DNA of 64,000 nucleotides from Otatea glauca (lineage: Eukaryota; Streptophyta; Magnoliopsida; Poales; Poaceae), in the NCBI GenBank assembly GCA_036346275.1, contig CM070721.1, positions 3,546,452 to 3,610,451 of the forward strand, read 5' to 3'. The position numbers and the translations under genes were made by a program. Within the stretch, counting starts at the first letter, position 1, and each line of letters starts with the position of its first letter. The notes below the pieces were generated by a model that was not told where the DNA came from, did no database searches, and saw only the letters and a program-made list of their open reading frames with translations. Shown one piece after another: positions 33,701 through 46,025 of this stretch.

Positions 33701-33922
33701 ATCGAGAAAATTCTCATAAATACTTTGAGACATTACGAGCTCAAATAAAATATTTTTGGTAAAACTTTTTATTAACTTTATCTATATATATTTAGTTTTC
33801 ACCAAAGGTTCAATATACTTAATTAAAATAAATTTAGATAATTTCTGGAAAAATCCAATAAATTCAGAAAATCACAAAAATGCACGTGAGCGAAATTATA
33901 AGCCAAATTTTGGGATGTTACA
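30780..33922 (-). mobile_element. Solo LTR, family A, 3143 bp, minus orientation
   Basis: On the plus strand it runs TGTCGGGACCC...GGGATGTTACA; on its own strand it is TGTAACATCCC...GGTCCCGACA, a proper TG..CA LTR. The flanking pentamers TGCTG (30775-30779 and 33923-33927) match exactly. No internal genes, primer site or second LTR accompany it, so it is a solo LTR left by LTR-LTR recombination. Its TATA box on the minus strand is CTATAAAAG at 33242-33250, below a GC-rich ATCCGACGG-rich island. Confidence 0.88.
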
Positions 33923-33927
33923 TGCTG

Positions 33928-34990
33928 GTATGGGACAGCTCTAACTTATTAAGTTGTTTAAAACTAGCTTTGCACTTGGAAGGCCGGAGTAGTACGAGCT
34001 GTTTCTTAATGAATTGCTCGACGGGACGTCCACACCGAGGTGATCATGGATTAAACGTCTACCGATATAACGGTGTACACCATACTGTGGGTAGTTCCAT
34101 CATTTCTATGCTTTGAGTTCTTACACCACAGAATGGGTTTATCGTCACCGTGCTGGTGCAAAGTTAGGTTTAAATAATGTAACAGCTTATAACATGACTC
34201 TGCGGCACACCAAAGGCGGTGTGCAAATATCGATTGCTCAAAGAGTCAGTCATGTCTTGTGGGGAAAGTCAGATACCTCTACAGAGTGTAAAACTAATCG
34301 ATTAGCGCGTCCATGATCATGGACACTTGGTAAAGTCATCACATAGTTAGCGCTTTGCTTATTTTCATAAAAGTGGTTTCTACCACGTGTTGGTCATTTC
34401 ATTGTGTGCGGAAGGAAATGGTTTCAGTATGATCAGTATACCCAAACATTCGTGATTTATTGATGCTTACATTCTATCACTTTCAATATTAAATTGCTTT
34501 TATTTAAATTCCATTTTGCAATCTATTATTCGTATTTACATTTCAAACCACTTTATGCAAATTAACCTTATTAGCCTTTCATTGGAACGGCTGCATGTAT
34601 CTTAGGATTTGCATAAGTCTTGCGAGTGCACGTAAGTACTCAACTTGCCAATGTTGATGTTTTTAGGTGAAGAAACAGATTTCCCGACGATTCTTACGTT
34701 GATGCAGGATACGGGGAATTTAACGATGAATTTATCTAAGGATTTTTCCTTGTCAGTTGCCTGTGGAACAATGGGTTAAAAAGGCATACTACAAGAAGTT
34801 GTCTCCACTGTAGTTTTACTTTTGGTATTGTAAAATAATATGTAATCTTACTTCATTTGTGTAATAAAGTTTTTGTATGATTGTGATATCAATTTGTATT
34901 TGTGCGTACTAGCTACTGATCATGGGACTAGTACTGTATGCACATGGTATCCATTTTTGGTATTTATTTATCAAAAATGGGGGCCTTACA
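33928..34990 (+). repeat. 5' LTR of B2, segment 3
   Basis: It is collinear with 22496-23556 of B1 and ends GGGGGCCTTACA. It includes the CACACCAAAGGCGGTGTG inverted-repeat block (34206-34223). Confidence 0.85.
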
Positions 34991-35188
34991 AGTTGGTATC
35001 AGAGCCATGCCGACTGTAGGAAACCTTAGGTAGTATGGGAGTAATAAAAACTTAAAACTTGATATTAGGATCCAAGTGAACTAAAATTTTGAGTTAGGAC
35101 ATCTTACCTGTCTATTCTTTATATGCATGAAACTCCTCTTTTGGTTATGCGTATACTTGTTAATAACTCTTTCCTATTTTTAAATTTC
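34991..35188 (+). mobile_element. Primer site and internal stub of B2
   Basis: A perfect TGGTATCAGAGCC lies at 34994-35006. About 180 bp follow that are collinear with 13845-14025 of B1. Homology then stops abruptly at TTTAAATTTCAG, so the whole coding region and 3' LTR of B2 are absent. Confidence 0.8.
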
Positions 35189-38100
35189 AGATTTTCAACC
35201 CAGTCTACCCGATTGCATATGACCCCGGTGTCGATCCTTTGACACAAAAGCTGGTTACAAAATAGTTTCCAAAACCAAACCCATTTTCCAGAAAGTACCA
35301 AAAGACTTTAGCATTGGGAGGATTTTCCCCAAGTGTCCATTACCGCGGGCACGACTAATCGATCAGATTTGTCACTCTGCAGAAGTGTACACTTTACCCA
35401 CAAGGAATGATCAACCTCTTTTGCCAGGCCAGTTAACACACTTCCTTTGGTGTGTCGGCAGGGAGATCATACATAGCCGTTACATTATCTAGACGCGGCT
35501 TTACACCAGCCCGGGACGTTAACCCTCGCCGTGAAAACAGAGACACTCACCCAAGTCGTGGATCCACATTTATCACACACACAACACCACGTCTCTGTCC
35601 AGGGCAAAGCGTACACCGTTGCATTGGTATGTAGAAACCCCTACAGACAGACTTGATCGAAATGTCTGTGCAATCTCCTGCCTTCCTTAAATGCAAAGCC
35701 ACATCTAAACAACTTAATAGGCTAAGACCCGCCCATACAAGCCCTTGTGGTTGCACGAAAACATGGATCTACAACATCCCATTTGCTCGGTTCTTAATCC
35801 GATACGGGCGATACTCCACCCTATACTACGTGCATATCCATTTGCACAACCGGCTATTGCCAATAATCACCCACGTCAAACCATAGTTTTATTTGGAGTT
35901 TTTAGAAAACTATCATTAACCATTTCACAAAAAAGGACCATACACTGGTTGAAAAGACTGAAAACACATAGGGAAAAGCTTAAGTAGGAATATTATTATG
36001 CTAGCGGTTATACCCAAAATGACATTAAGCATGTCTAATTCAAACTAAGGTTTACAAGGTTCACATGTCCATACAGATTAAGGTAAACCATAATGTACAG
36101 GATTAACTATAGTTCCAACCCCAAATTAGCACTTCTATGGAGAATTATCCGGATGCATCATACATAGACAAAAACAATATAAGGTAGGTAAATTATCAGG
36201 CTCGATATGCTCAAGGGGTTACTTGCCTTGCAGCTCACTGTCAGGTATAAAGTCTGGATCTGTGGTACAGTCTTCTTCTTCTTCGAGGACGTCGATGTCT
36301 AAACGTCAAGAAAACGAGGAACAAAAGAACATCAGTAAACTCCAAATGGGCAAAAAGAAAAAAGACAGACAAACAAATAAATAAAAGCTCGAACCAAACA
36401 GGGGTTGCTTTTTACGACTTATTTACATTTACATTTCGAAATATAGGTGCTAAAATTATATAGATTAATAAGATTTTGTTCAATAGCTTACTTAGGAGAA
36501 GGCAAGAAAAAGCAACACTAGAAGAACAAAGCTCTCTACCTTCTCATGACTTCAAGAAGTGAACACTCAAAAACATGACATTTAGGGTTATTCATCTAAT
36601 AAGACTTATGTGCAACATCTAATGAAATCAGGGTTTAAATCTTGAACAAGCTAGAGCATACTTTGGTTAGCAATTCTAATGGCTTCTCTTAATTTTTAGG
36701 GTTTAGACAAGGCTTGAAAACTACTGTTAAAAAGGCTTAGTTGGAATTTTCACTTAGGCTACAAAATTGGCGAAGGAAACAGACTAAGCAATATCACTTA
36801 AGGTTACTGTACTTATGAAAACTGAATGAAGCATATCTTACAAATGGAATATTATTCTGGAATCTAATAGTACAAACTTGGGTTATCATTTACACTTTAT
36901 CCTTTCTAAAATTCTCACTTGGATGGGCTACTTTACAAGCTGTTGAAAATGCTAAGTATTTCAATTACTCTGAAAACTATATCAGTTAAGCTTATTTCAC
37001 TAACTTGTTTTGCATAAAGTCATTATTTTTTCAGAACCTATTAGCACATACTATGTGGGGTGTTTCTATACTATTTTTACATTATCTTTCATTTACATAT
37101 TCTATTTTATCATATGTTGAAAAGAGCTATATGACTACAAAAACTGCCTTACAGCATTTCAACTTTCAATTTCATTTACTACTAGACTCCTCATCAACTT
37201 TTATCCATTTTCTTTCTGGCATCAGGGAATGATCCTAAAAACACTTTAAAACTGAATTTGAACCATTTTGAATCTGTTTATAGTAGGTTACATCTATTTT
37301 TGCCATTACAAGTGCTGTTTTTCTTTATTGAACAACCAGCACCTATACTTTTTCCCTAAGTATTTCCACATGTACCAGCTCCTATTGGACTATGCCCCTC
37401 CAAGATGAATCTTAAACACATAAACTTTAATTCTTTCTGATATTTACATAACCTCTTCTTTATGCTTAGTATTCACCTTATGCAAACATGATGTACCACA
37501 AGGTGACATGCAAACATTTTTGTTTATTTGAAATCCTTATAGACCAGAGACTCCATAAAAACCTATCTTATTTTAACTGAACTTACCTAAAAATATTTTA
37601 TTCACATGGCCTTATATCTACCCATGGGCATTTTTTAAATTTCTAGAAATTACACAGTGCTCAACTTTATTTTATTTTTAGATATTCTGAATCTACAGAA
37701 TTTTACACGAATTTAGAAACTGGTTTCACTAATTTTGGCCAGATGATTCAAAAGTTATTGGCATTTGAATTTTAGTCGGCTTATGAAATTCATCTAAAAT
37801 CTGAAATACGCTTTCGCTATGGAGAGACGCCTTTCCTCGCGCGCGCAGAGACACATTCAAACGCGCTGACTCGCTGACACTTGGGGTCCACCAGTCAGCG
37901 ACAGTAACAGAGCATCTCGGCTTTCGGCTCGCCATGGGCACCAGCACACTCGTGCGCACCCAGGGGCGGTACCCATTCGCCGGGTGGTGGCCGGGAAGGT
38001 GGCCGCCACCGTGGGGGTGCGGCGGCGCCATGGCCAAGCTGGCGAGAGCTCAACTAGAGGCCAAGATTTCGACGAGCTGGGGTTCCGTAAGCTACAGTGA

Positions 38101-39600
38101 GGTGAGGGGATTCGGACTCACCGGATGGTCAGGTCGGAGAAGGCCCGTGAAGAGCTGTCACCATGCGCCGGTTGTGAAGAAGAAAGACGGTGGCGCGGTG
38201 CTGCTACAGGCAAAATGGGACAAAAATGGTAGTTGATCAGTAGACCTGGGATACTGGGGAAGCTCTGGATGCGGTTGATTCGAAGGATTGGGGAGAGATT
38301 GACCCGAATCGCCGAGTTCCCCTCTTTCGGGCTCCTGCGGACGAACGAGGAAGAGAGCCCCGTGCGAGGCTCTCAGCTCAGGAGGACAGCGAAGAAGTGA
38401 TGAGGGAGCACACTGCGACGCAACAACGGGAGACTTAAGGCTTAGGGATTGCGATTGCATCGGGCTCGAGTGCACGGCCACGGTCGCATTCTTTTGTGCC
38501 GGGCGACGACCATGGCGCAGCCTCGGCTCCCAAGCGACTCGACCAGGGACAAGCAAGCACAGGCGAGGGAGGCTCTACGTGACGTGGAGGGCGGTGATCA
38601 CGTCCGAACGGGAGCAGTTGCGCCGGACAGCGAAGGACAAAGGCGTCGTCGCCTCGCTTCGGCCGGGAGAAGAAAGGGGAGAAGAATGTCGCGAGCTGAG
38701 GCTGACAAATGGGACCGGGACCCGCTGTCAATGACCTGCAGTTTTGCCTCAGCCTCGCCAGCGCGTCAAGGTTCAATAGGGGCTGGACCCACTTGTTAGT
38801 GACACAGACGGTCAAAGCGATGGGACTAAACAAGAACCCTCTGGATTTCTTATTAGTTTAAGCATCATTATCACCCAAAATTTCACCAAATTTTTTTACC
38901 ACAACTCAATGTGAGTCATACGTCTCCTGTAAAATTCTGAGATAAAAATACTCTATGAATGTTTTACTAAAATTCTGACACTATGCTCTACCCTAAATTT
39001 TCATTTCATACTTTGATTTAATTAAGGGTTCATGTTTTAAGATTTATTTCTGAAACTTTTTGAGAGATTAAGATCCCTCTAAGAAGATCACCCTAAAATT
39101 TTCAAGTCAAAATCGTTATCACTTATTTTATAAAAATTCTGACAATCGTTTTTGTTATATTCTGGACTCTCTGTACTCGAATTTTTGAGAGGCTTAATCC
39201 AGCTTATTAAATTATAGAAATTCTACCAGTAATGTATTATAAAGTCAGGGATCTACAGAAATTTTATTAGCTTTTCCTTAAAGTCGACTATTTTTCATTT
39301 ACATTTTTGATTTACTGTTTTTAGTCAAAAAGCAACTTCATGATTTATTCACCTTGATCCAAAGCATGTAAAATTTTATTTACTGGTCAAACTGTATTAC
39401 CAGCTTGGATAGGACCCATGGTAAATTCTTCTGAATTTTTTAATTTCACCTTTTTACTTTTTTTCCATTTCTTGCCCTTTGTCTTTCTTTTATTTAAACT
39501 TTTCATACAACACTAAAATCCAAGTAAATTCCAAATAGAGTAAATAACACCAAGGAAATCCAGAAATATTTATATTTGAATTTCGGTTGGTTTTCGTGAA
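35189..39600 (-). repeat. Degenerate long LTR related to families A/B, minus orientation
   Basis: Blocks occur in the same order as in the A solo LTR: a GACTAATCGAT..CACTCTGCAGA..TTTACCCACAAGG block at 35350-35405, a TGTGTCGGCAGGGAGATCAT block at 35450, ACTTGCCTTGCAG near 36223, and a GC-rich part (37800-38820) with GACACTTGGGGTCCACC. It ends with the AT-rich region that begins such LTRs (TTCTGGATTTC-like on the minus strand near 39555). Terminal TG/CA bases and target duplications are not recognisable. Open frames in the GC-rich part have no domain support. Confidence 0.5.
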
Positions 39601-39699
39601 AAACTGGTGCCGATCAGATACCGGTTTTCGAATGCAAAACGAAAATATGAACCCTGATCACGAGGATGAACCCTTCTTAGATCCTTGTTCATTCTAGAT

Positions 39700-39947
39700 T
39701 TTCCATTTCCACAAGATATTTCTATGAAAGAATGTATTATTTATATTTTTTATGTATTATTTCTTTTCATTATATCTTTGAATGATGTGTCTTAGCCCAT
39801 ATTAGTAAATGATATTGAAAATAGTTAAAAGGAAAGTGTATAGAAGAAGAAAAAAAGTAAAAGTTATCGTAAAATTGTATAATGATATGTATTTAAGAAC
39901 AAAATTTGAAAGCTAGAATGATATATATATTCAAGAACGGAGGGAGA
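39700..39947. mobile_element. Stowaway-like MITE fragment
   Basis: The right terminus ...TTCAAGAACGGAGGGAG is typical of Stowaway elements. The left terminus cannot be defined, so the start is approximate. Confidence 0.4.
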
Positions 39948-39978
39948 AGCTTTTCATTCTCTTCTTGGAGAGTAGTGC

Positions 39979-40225
39979 TCCCTCCGTCCAAATTTATAAC
40001 GCATATTTTCTCTTTAGCATGTAGACCAAAGAGATATCGAATATAACTAGATTATTTCTAATTATTATCTCTAAGCATTGCAGTCAATGCATACATGTAG
40101 AGTAAAACTATATATTTATTAGGGGTATAAAGGGAACATCACGCTAATTTTGTATTGGAATACGAAACACACCTTATATTTATAGATAAAAACTATTTTA
40201 AACGGTTAGAAGAGTACGGAGCAAA
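39979..40225. mobile_element. Stowaway-like MITE, right end degenerate
   Basis: The left end is CTCCCTCCGTCCAAATTTATA. The body contains the ACTAGATTATTTCTAATTATTATCTCTAAG-type core shared with the copies near 50100 and 51864. The right end (CTTATATTTATAGATAAAAAC...) lacks the mirrored CGGAGGGAG. Confidence 0.6.
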
Positions 40226-40400
40226 TAAGAAAGAGTACGTATAAGTAAGAAAGGAGGAGAGAAGGGGGAAAACCCAACGAGAGATCGCCCTGGATGTTAC
40301 AACGCATGCGAGGGGGAGATCTCGTGCAGTCATCTGCCCCCTGGCATGTCCGGCGATTCCGTATCCTCGCCACATGCGCCGGCCTGTGTGTGCGCTCGCT

Positions 40401-40428
40401 CTGACTGACTGACTGACTGACTGACTGA
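40401..40428. repeat. Tetranucleotide microsatellite (CTGA)7
   Basis: Seven perfect CTGA units, followed nearby by a GCGCGCGCGCG run at 40447-40458. This is probably a length-polymorphic marker. Confidence 0.9.
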
Positions 40429-40458
40429 CCGATTAATCATGGAGAGGCGCGCGCGCGC

Positions 40459-41555
40459 GTACGTTGCGTCTCGTTGCCTGCCTGACCCCGCCGTGCGGCA
40501 CAGCCATCGATCGTCGCCGATTAAATTAGCAGAGGACACACATGAGCAAATGATTGGGGAACCGAACCCCGTGTCCGTGTGTGCTCGTCTCGTGTCCTCC
40601 CATCCACATATATATCGTTCCTACCTTCGCTGCCCGATCTTTATTGCGTTGCTGGCTGCCTGGCTCGAGCTAGATCTAGGAGCCCCATTTGTCGTGGAAG
40701 TAATTAATCATGGTGGTTCAGTGTATGAATCGTTAACTATACAAGGTAGTAGTAGTTTAGTTAGTTTGGGCAACTTTTTCTCTCTGATTGTAAATATAAG
40801 TTTTTCTATAATTTGTACCGGTAGAATAGTTTTAGATTTCATTGTCACCGTGTAAAAGATATAATTTAGGTCGGCCTCGTAAGATTGGTACAGGTAGAAT
40901 CAACGTATGACAAATATAATCCACATTATATAATATTATTCGTGCAATCTGTAACAGCATAAACATTACGATAGAAATCAGCGGTCAAATGAGTATCACC
41001 CTGGAGGCACCGGGAAAATATCAATGTCCAAAAACGATCGATCTATATTTGCAATGGAAGGGGCAATTATTACGGTTGTGCTTTCCTCCATGATCAGCAT
41101 TTTGAAGTTTAATCATGCATGAAATGCACTACGTACAACACAATCATATCGTCATCAACGAAAAGCCATGTGCCGCCGCAATGATTCAGTAGTTTACTAG
41201 ATAATTAAACTCCCTAGGATGCGAGAGCCCCTGGTCGAGTTGGTTATAAAGTATAATACACCATGATTTGGATAACATGCCGTTGTCGGGCAAATAATGC
41301 TACGTACCAAGCTAGATAGGTAAGTAAGATTTGTTATGCATGATCGCGCCATCTAGCTGGTTAATGGCCATCCAATATGTGTTAACTAACATCCCAATTA
41401 TTCTGAAAAAAAAGCTTTAACAACTAATTATGACGTGTGTTCTTGCAACTGTATGGGCTTTTCAGTTATGTTAACGACCACCAAATATTCTCTCAAGATA
41501 CTTGAGCTAACTAACAGCTAGCTGGACTGGACAGTCATGAGAATCAGATATATTT
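40459..41555. other. Gene-free interval
   Basis: There are short open frames only (for example 40439-40855), with no homology-like domains, no splice structure and no codon bias suggesting a gene. GATCGATC and GCTAGC-rich palindromes are common, as in grass intergenic DNA. Confidence 0.4.
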
Positions 41556-41559
41556 AGAG

Positions 41560-41910
41560 TAAATTTCAAAAAAAACTACAAGTTTCTTCTACAAATTATC
41601 AGAAAACTACAAGTTTTATCTAATATTTCATAAAACTGCGGATTTTAGAAGAACTTGTATCACAAAACTATATATTTTAAAATTGATCGTTTATTGTTAC
41701 GGGTTTGATAGTATAGGCCCATATGGTAGCTTTACAGCCCTCTCATTTTCCGTTTCGCTTGTGCGTAAGGCTGCTATGTGAGTCCACACTTTCAAATCCG
41801 TTATAAAAAACGGTCAATTTTAAAACTAATTTTTTATGATACAATTAAGTTGTATTAAAATATGTAGTTTTGTGAAATAGAAGCTAAAACGTGTAGTTTG
41901 TACAATAAAC
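41560..41910. mobile_element. Foldback MITE with ~60-bp inverted ends
   Basis: The left arm (AAACTACAAGTTTCTTCTACAAATTAT...AAAACTACAAG) and the right arm (TGTAGTTTTGTGAAATAGAAGC...GTGTAGTTTGTACAATAAA) are imperfect reverse complements. There is no ORF. The exact family and target duplication were not resolved. Confidence 0.5.
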
Positions 41911-42127
41911 CTTCAGTTTTGTTACGTGTACTCATGTATTTATCATGAACCGGCCGGCTCTATATACTGGAGAGATAGACCACATGCATTGTCATATGGC
42001 GCCATCATATGTACCAACCTCACTTTCTTATCGGAAAAAAAAAGAACTGTTGATCCAACGGTCCCGGACGGGTTACTGCCAGCCACCCGAGCTATTGCTC
42101 GGTCGCAGATTCGGGTTTTCAGGCCGG

Positions 42128-42235
42128 AGTGTTGACCGCGGCCGCACGTGTGGGCGACGCGCCCGTACGGCCGTCCCGCTGGCGTGCCACGGGATTCCCC
42201 GTCACGGCCACATGCGCGCGCGTGCATCTGCACAA
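42128..42235. repeat. GC-rich dispersed duplicate, copy 1 (partner at 50352-50470)
   Basis: It shares GCACGTGTGGGCGAC, GCCGTACG, CCGCTGGCG, GGGATTCC and CACATG blocks in order with 50352-50470. Surrounding AT-rich DNA does not match obviously. It could be a transposon-borne segment or a duplicated regulatory island; no coding frame is conserved. Confidence 0.55.
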
Positions 42236-43430
42236 GCGCCCGAGCTCCCAGTTGCAATGCTGCTGCTCACTCATGCAGCTCGCTCGCTTCTTCTCTTCCA
42301 TGGATATCTCAATTATTCAGCGGCGGCCAACCCAGCGACACCGATGATTAGGGAGAATATATAGCATGTCCTCGGCTGTCTCGCCTTGAATACTCCTGCC
42401 CCGTCCTGTCCTGCTCAATATTCCTCACCGCTTAGCTAGCTAGATCTGAAGATTCTGAACAACCACTAGCTAGTAACTATACATCCATCAAGTCCAATCC
42501 ATTCATGCATTCCTCTGTACATTAATTTGCATGAGCTAGATCGATCATTCCTAGAGAAAATGGGAGAAAGAATCCTTTGGTACTTTGCATATATATTAAT
42601 GTATACTATATATCGCTTGCACGTACGACCGCAATGACTAGCTACTCACAGGTTTTCTTAATTAAGCATAATTTTAATCGCCAACAACATGCAACGGCAT
42701 TGATCAGCTAGCAGAAACACTTAAACCTGTTTGACAGCCCAGGAACCATGTGAGTTCGCACGCAATGATTCGACAGTCAGTCGTCCACTGATGATGAGAA
42801 AGCCTCCGAGTCCTGAGCTGGTTAGATCGGTCGTTCGATCGATATGCCCACGCACATACGTGCTCCTACCTTAGTCGTTGTTGCATGATGCATGATTTCC
42901 ACAACATGGCATCGTTGGGACAACTATGTACTCACCCCATTTCATGCTCCTACCTTTAGTCATAAGTAATTATATATAGAGAGAGAAACACCCCTAGTCA
43001 CATAATCCAAAACAGGGTATTTCTCTTATGTATTACATGCGAAAAGTTTTAAGATGTTGAGTTTAACCAATTTACTAACTAGTTCAAACAAGTTTGAACT
43101 GCAGAGTTTTCTTTTTTTATGATAGTTTGATTGCAGGTATGTGCTGATTTTATATAAATCAGCAAAGCATGCTATTTAAATTTATTTAAAATGTTTGAAT
43201 TCGAGTAAGGTATGTGTTTTATTGGAATTGTTATAGATTAATATATACCTTAAAACTGAATTTAAAAAAAATACCCAAATTTGGCTTGAATTCGTGTATT
43301 TGAAATCATGATGCTTAGGCACTATGGTACCCTACTTCGGCGTCCTGTATGTATGCAGATATGTGTATATATATACATATATATGTGTATGTGTGCGCGC
43401 GCGCGTGCATGTGTCTATATATAGGAAAAA
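42236..43430. other. Gene-free interval with low-complexity repeats
   Basis: There are no supported genes. It contains CTAGCTAG- and GATCGATC-rich stretches and, at 43356-43425, a TATATACATATATATGTGT/GTGCGCGCGCG purine-pyrimidine alternating run that could adopt Z-DNA or cruciform structure. Confidence 0.4.
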
Positions 43431-43775
43431 TACATCCTACTCCTAGGAGTAGTTGTTCCCATATTTGATATACCATCTAAACGAACATGAAATACTCTTT
43501 TACCATTTTTGGTACACTCATATATTAATTATAAGATACTCCAATGTGAACCACATGAAAAAATTGTAAAGGAGTCTTTATTTTTAGCATATTTTGCAAA
43601 TACACTCATATATGCACATAAAAATGAGTGTCTAAAAAAATATACATACTACCTCTAAATAATATACATACCACCTAGATAGTCTTATATATTTGTATAC
43701 TACACGTATATACCCTGCATTGAGCGAGATACTCCCTACATTGTGAGATATGACATAGGGAGTAACTACTCCCAA
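43431..43775. mobile_element. MITE with inverted ends
   Basis: The left end CCTACTCCTAGGAGTAGTTG and the right end GGGAGTAACTACTCCCAATAGTAG are related inverted sequences. The interior is AT-rich with ACACTCATATAT repeats. It has no ORF and adjoins the MULE-like element to its right. Confidence 0.45.
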
Positions 43776-43783
43776 TAGTAGAA

Positions 43784-45313
43784 AAGTCCAATTTGCAACC
43801 CCCCCGAGCTTTGGTTTGGTTCGATTTTCATCCCTAAACTCGAAAACCGTTCAAATTAAGACCTCAAACTAACGAAACCATTTGCTTTACCCCCTCAACC
43901 CAAATCAGGGTGGTTTTGTCTAATGTAAAATTCCAGTTAGGTGAGTTGTCACCTACGTGTTAACAATTGGTCAACATGGCATCCCACTGCATCCCCTTTA
44001 TACACTAGGGTTCACATGTCATTGTCTTTTATTCTTAGAGAGAAACACACACACAAACACACATAGAGGAGTCCCTGCTACTTTGCTTCAGAACAGAGGA
44101 GCAGGGGAGGTGACCATGGTGGGGCTCAGTACTAGTAGGGAGGTGACAGTGGCGACGGGCAAAAGAAAAAATGGACTAGGGGAATCGAGGCAAGCTCAGT
44201 GGTGGCGTCACGGTTGAACACGCACTAGGTTGGGTGGATGACGGTGCACGGTGACCAACTGCAAGCAAGACAAAGTTGTGACGGCACCAAAGAGGGAGAA
44301 GTGGAGAAATAGAAGCACATAAGCATCAAGGAGGAGGGAGGAACTCAACATAGCAGTTGGTGAAGGTGGGAAAGAGGGGAGGCGAGCTGGCGACGACGAC
44401 TCGGGGTGGCACAATGAGGTCCATGCGGCAGTGGTGCTGCAGAAGGAGGTGGCCAAAATTACGGCGTGGGGAAGATAGAGGTCAGTGAGGAGATAATCTT
44501 GTAGGAAGGAATCAAGTTGAAGCTCACTTGGATGGAGATGGCGGCGATGGCGGCGATTTTGGTCAGTCCTAAGAAAGATGATGGCATTGATGAGCTGCTA
44601 CATATAAAACTCAAAATTAGGTTAGGTCAACAACCATCACCGGCGTCCGCTTATCACTTTAGCTCCAAATCCGTCATCCCTGCTTCCAATCCTTTGACGG
44701 CTTTCGGCTTCCGTGCCAACAACTTGCGCCTGCCATTGCCACGATTCATCGTCGTCGCTGCTCTCTAGTCAGATTCTATAACCATTCGGCTAGATTTGGC
44801 CACTACTGGTGGAGCTCACCTCGCCATCCCTTCTCGTTGTGTGACATCTGGACACGGACGATGTTGGCAGGGATGACACTAAGCTGGAGGGAGGTGGAGA
44901 TAGCGGTGGCATCTAGTCATGGTCGCGAACAGAGAAGAGGGGCAACGCCGAGCTAGAGGGAGGCTGAGATGATGGTGGCAGGGGTGGCACCAAGCTGAAG
45001 GGAGGTAGAGACAACGGTAGTGGCATCTGACCATGCTTCAGAGAGAGATCTCAACTTTGTTTCCCTCTCGTTGGAGAGAGGGAGAGAGAGAGAGGGGAAC
45101 GAAGGGGATGCAGTGGATGCCAAGTTCGCTAAATATTGATATGTAGGTGACAACTCAACCCAACAGGTATGCCATATTAGATCAGAACCACCCCAGTTTG
45201 GGTTGATAAGGTAAAGTTAACGGTTTTGTTAGTTCAAAGTCTAGATTTGAATGGTTTTCGAGTTTAGGGTTAAAAATTAAACCAAGACGACTTCAGAATT
45301 TTTAATTGGACTT
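43784..45313. mobile_element. Non-autonomous MULE-like element with ~250-bp terminal inverted repeats
   Basis: The left end starts AAGTCCAATTTGCAACC and the right end finishes AATTGGACTT. The inverted arms share CCCTAAACTCGAAAACC, the GGTGGTT block and GAGTTGTCACCTAC up to about 250 bp inward. Long inverted repeats and a GC-rich interior (44100-45000) with no transposase fit a Mutator-like, possibly Pack-MULE, element. A 9-bp target duplication could not be seen, so the class is provisional. Confidence 0.6.
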
Positions 45314-45400
45314 ATCTCTCTCTCACACACACATACATATATATATACTTATATACACATATACACATATACATATATACATATATATATATATATAATA
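45314..45400. repeat. Compound microsatellite (CT)n-(CA)n-(TA)n
   Basis: TCTCTCTCTC runs into CACACACACA and then TATATA with TATACACATA repeats. Confidence 0.85.
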
Positions 45401-45690
45401 CCGCTTAAACATAAAATTTATACCACCATATCATTTTGAAAATACTCTAATAATGATTATAAGATATCCCAAAGTGAGTTCTACAAAAAATTTCATCGAA
45501 GTTCACTTTTTATAGCATAATTTGTATATATATTTATTTTACATATAAAAAAATATATATAGCAAAAATAAAGGGCTCCGATGAATTTTTTTTAACCATA
45601 TCACATTGGAGTATCTTAGAATTAGTATTTAAGTATACCGAAAGTGATAGAGAAGTATAAAGCATTAGTTTAAGTAGTGTACCAGAAGTG
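45401..45690. mobile_element. Foldback MITE related to the 43431 element
   Basis: Inverted segments around AAATTTCATCGAAG (about 45490) and GATGAATTTTTTTTAACC (about 45580) give a hairpin. It shares GATTATAAGATA and ATACTCT-type motifs with 43431-43775. Ends are approximate. Confidence 0.4.
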
Positions 45691-45794
45691 GGTGTAAGAG
45701 TACGTGCTCTTAGACGACAGAAATATATATATATAACCTTGATGATTGTCATCAAGGGGTTAATGGACCCGCCAGCTTATCATGATGCAGTAAG

Positions 45795-46025
45795 GGCATG
45801 TACAATAAGACCACTTTAGATTACTCTTAGCAAGTCCACGTCAGTTTTATCCTATGTGGAAGAGTGAGAAAAGAGGAGAGAGAAGAGAGCTGGCTCTTAT
45901 TTAATAGTAAGCATTGCACAAGAGCATAGGTAGATTAGTTATATACAAACTGACTTCAATGTTTACTCTAGATGATATAGATAGAAAATAGAGTAAGCAA
46001 CTGGCTTGTTACTTCGCTTGCGCTA
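45795..46025. mobile_element. Small MITE-like sequence (GGGCATGTACAATA start)
   Basis: It starts GGGCATGTACAATAAGACC near 45795, a form common to grass hAT- or Tourist-type MITEs. It ends with GTTACTTCGC-like sequence. There is no ORF and the boundaries are approximate. Confidence 0.35.

Noticed and set aside
36200..38900. Possible host gene in the GC-rich block 37900-38820
   Set aside because: Frames overlap on both strands and sit in the promoter-equivalent part of a degenerate LTR; no domain.
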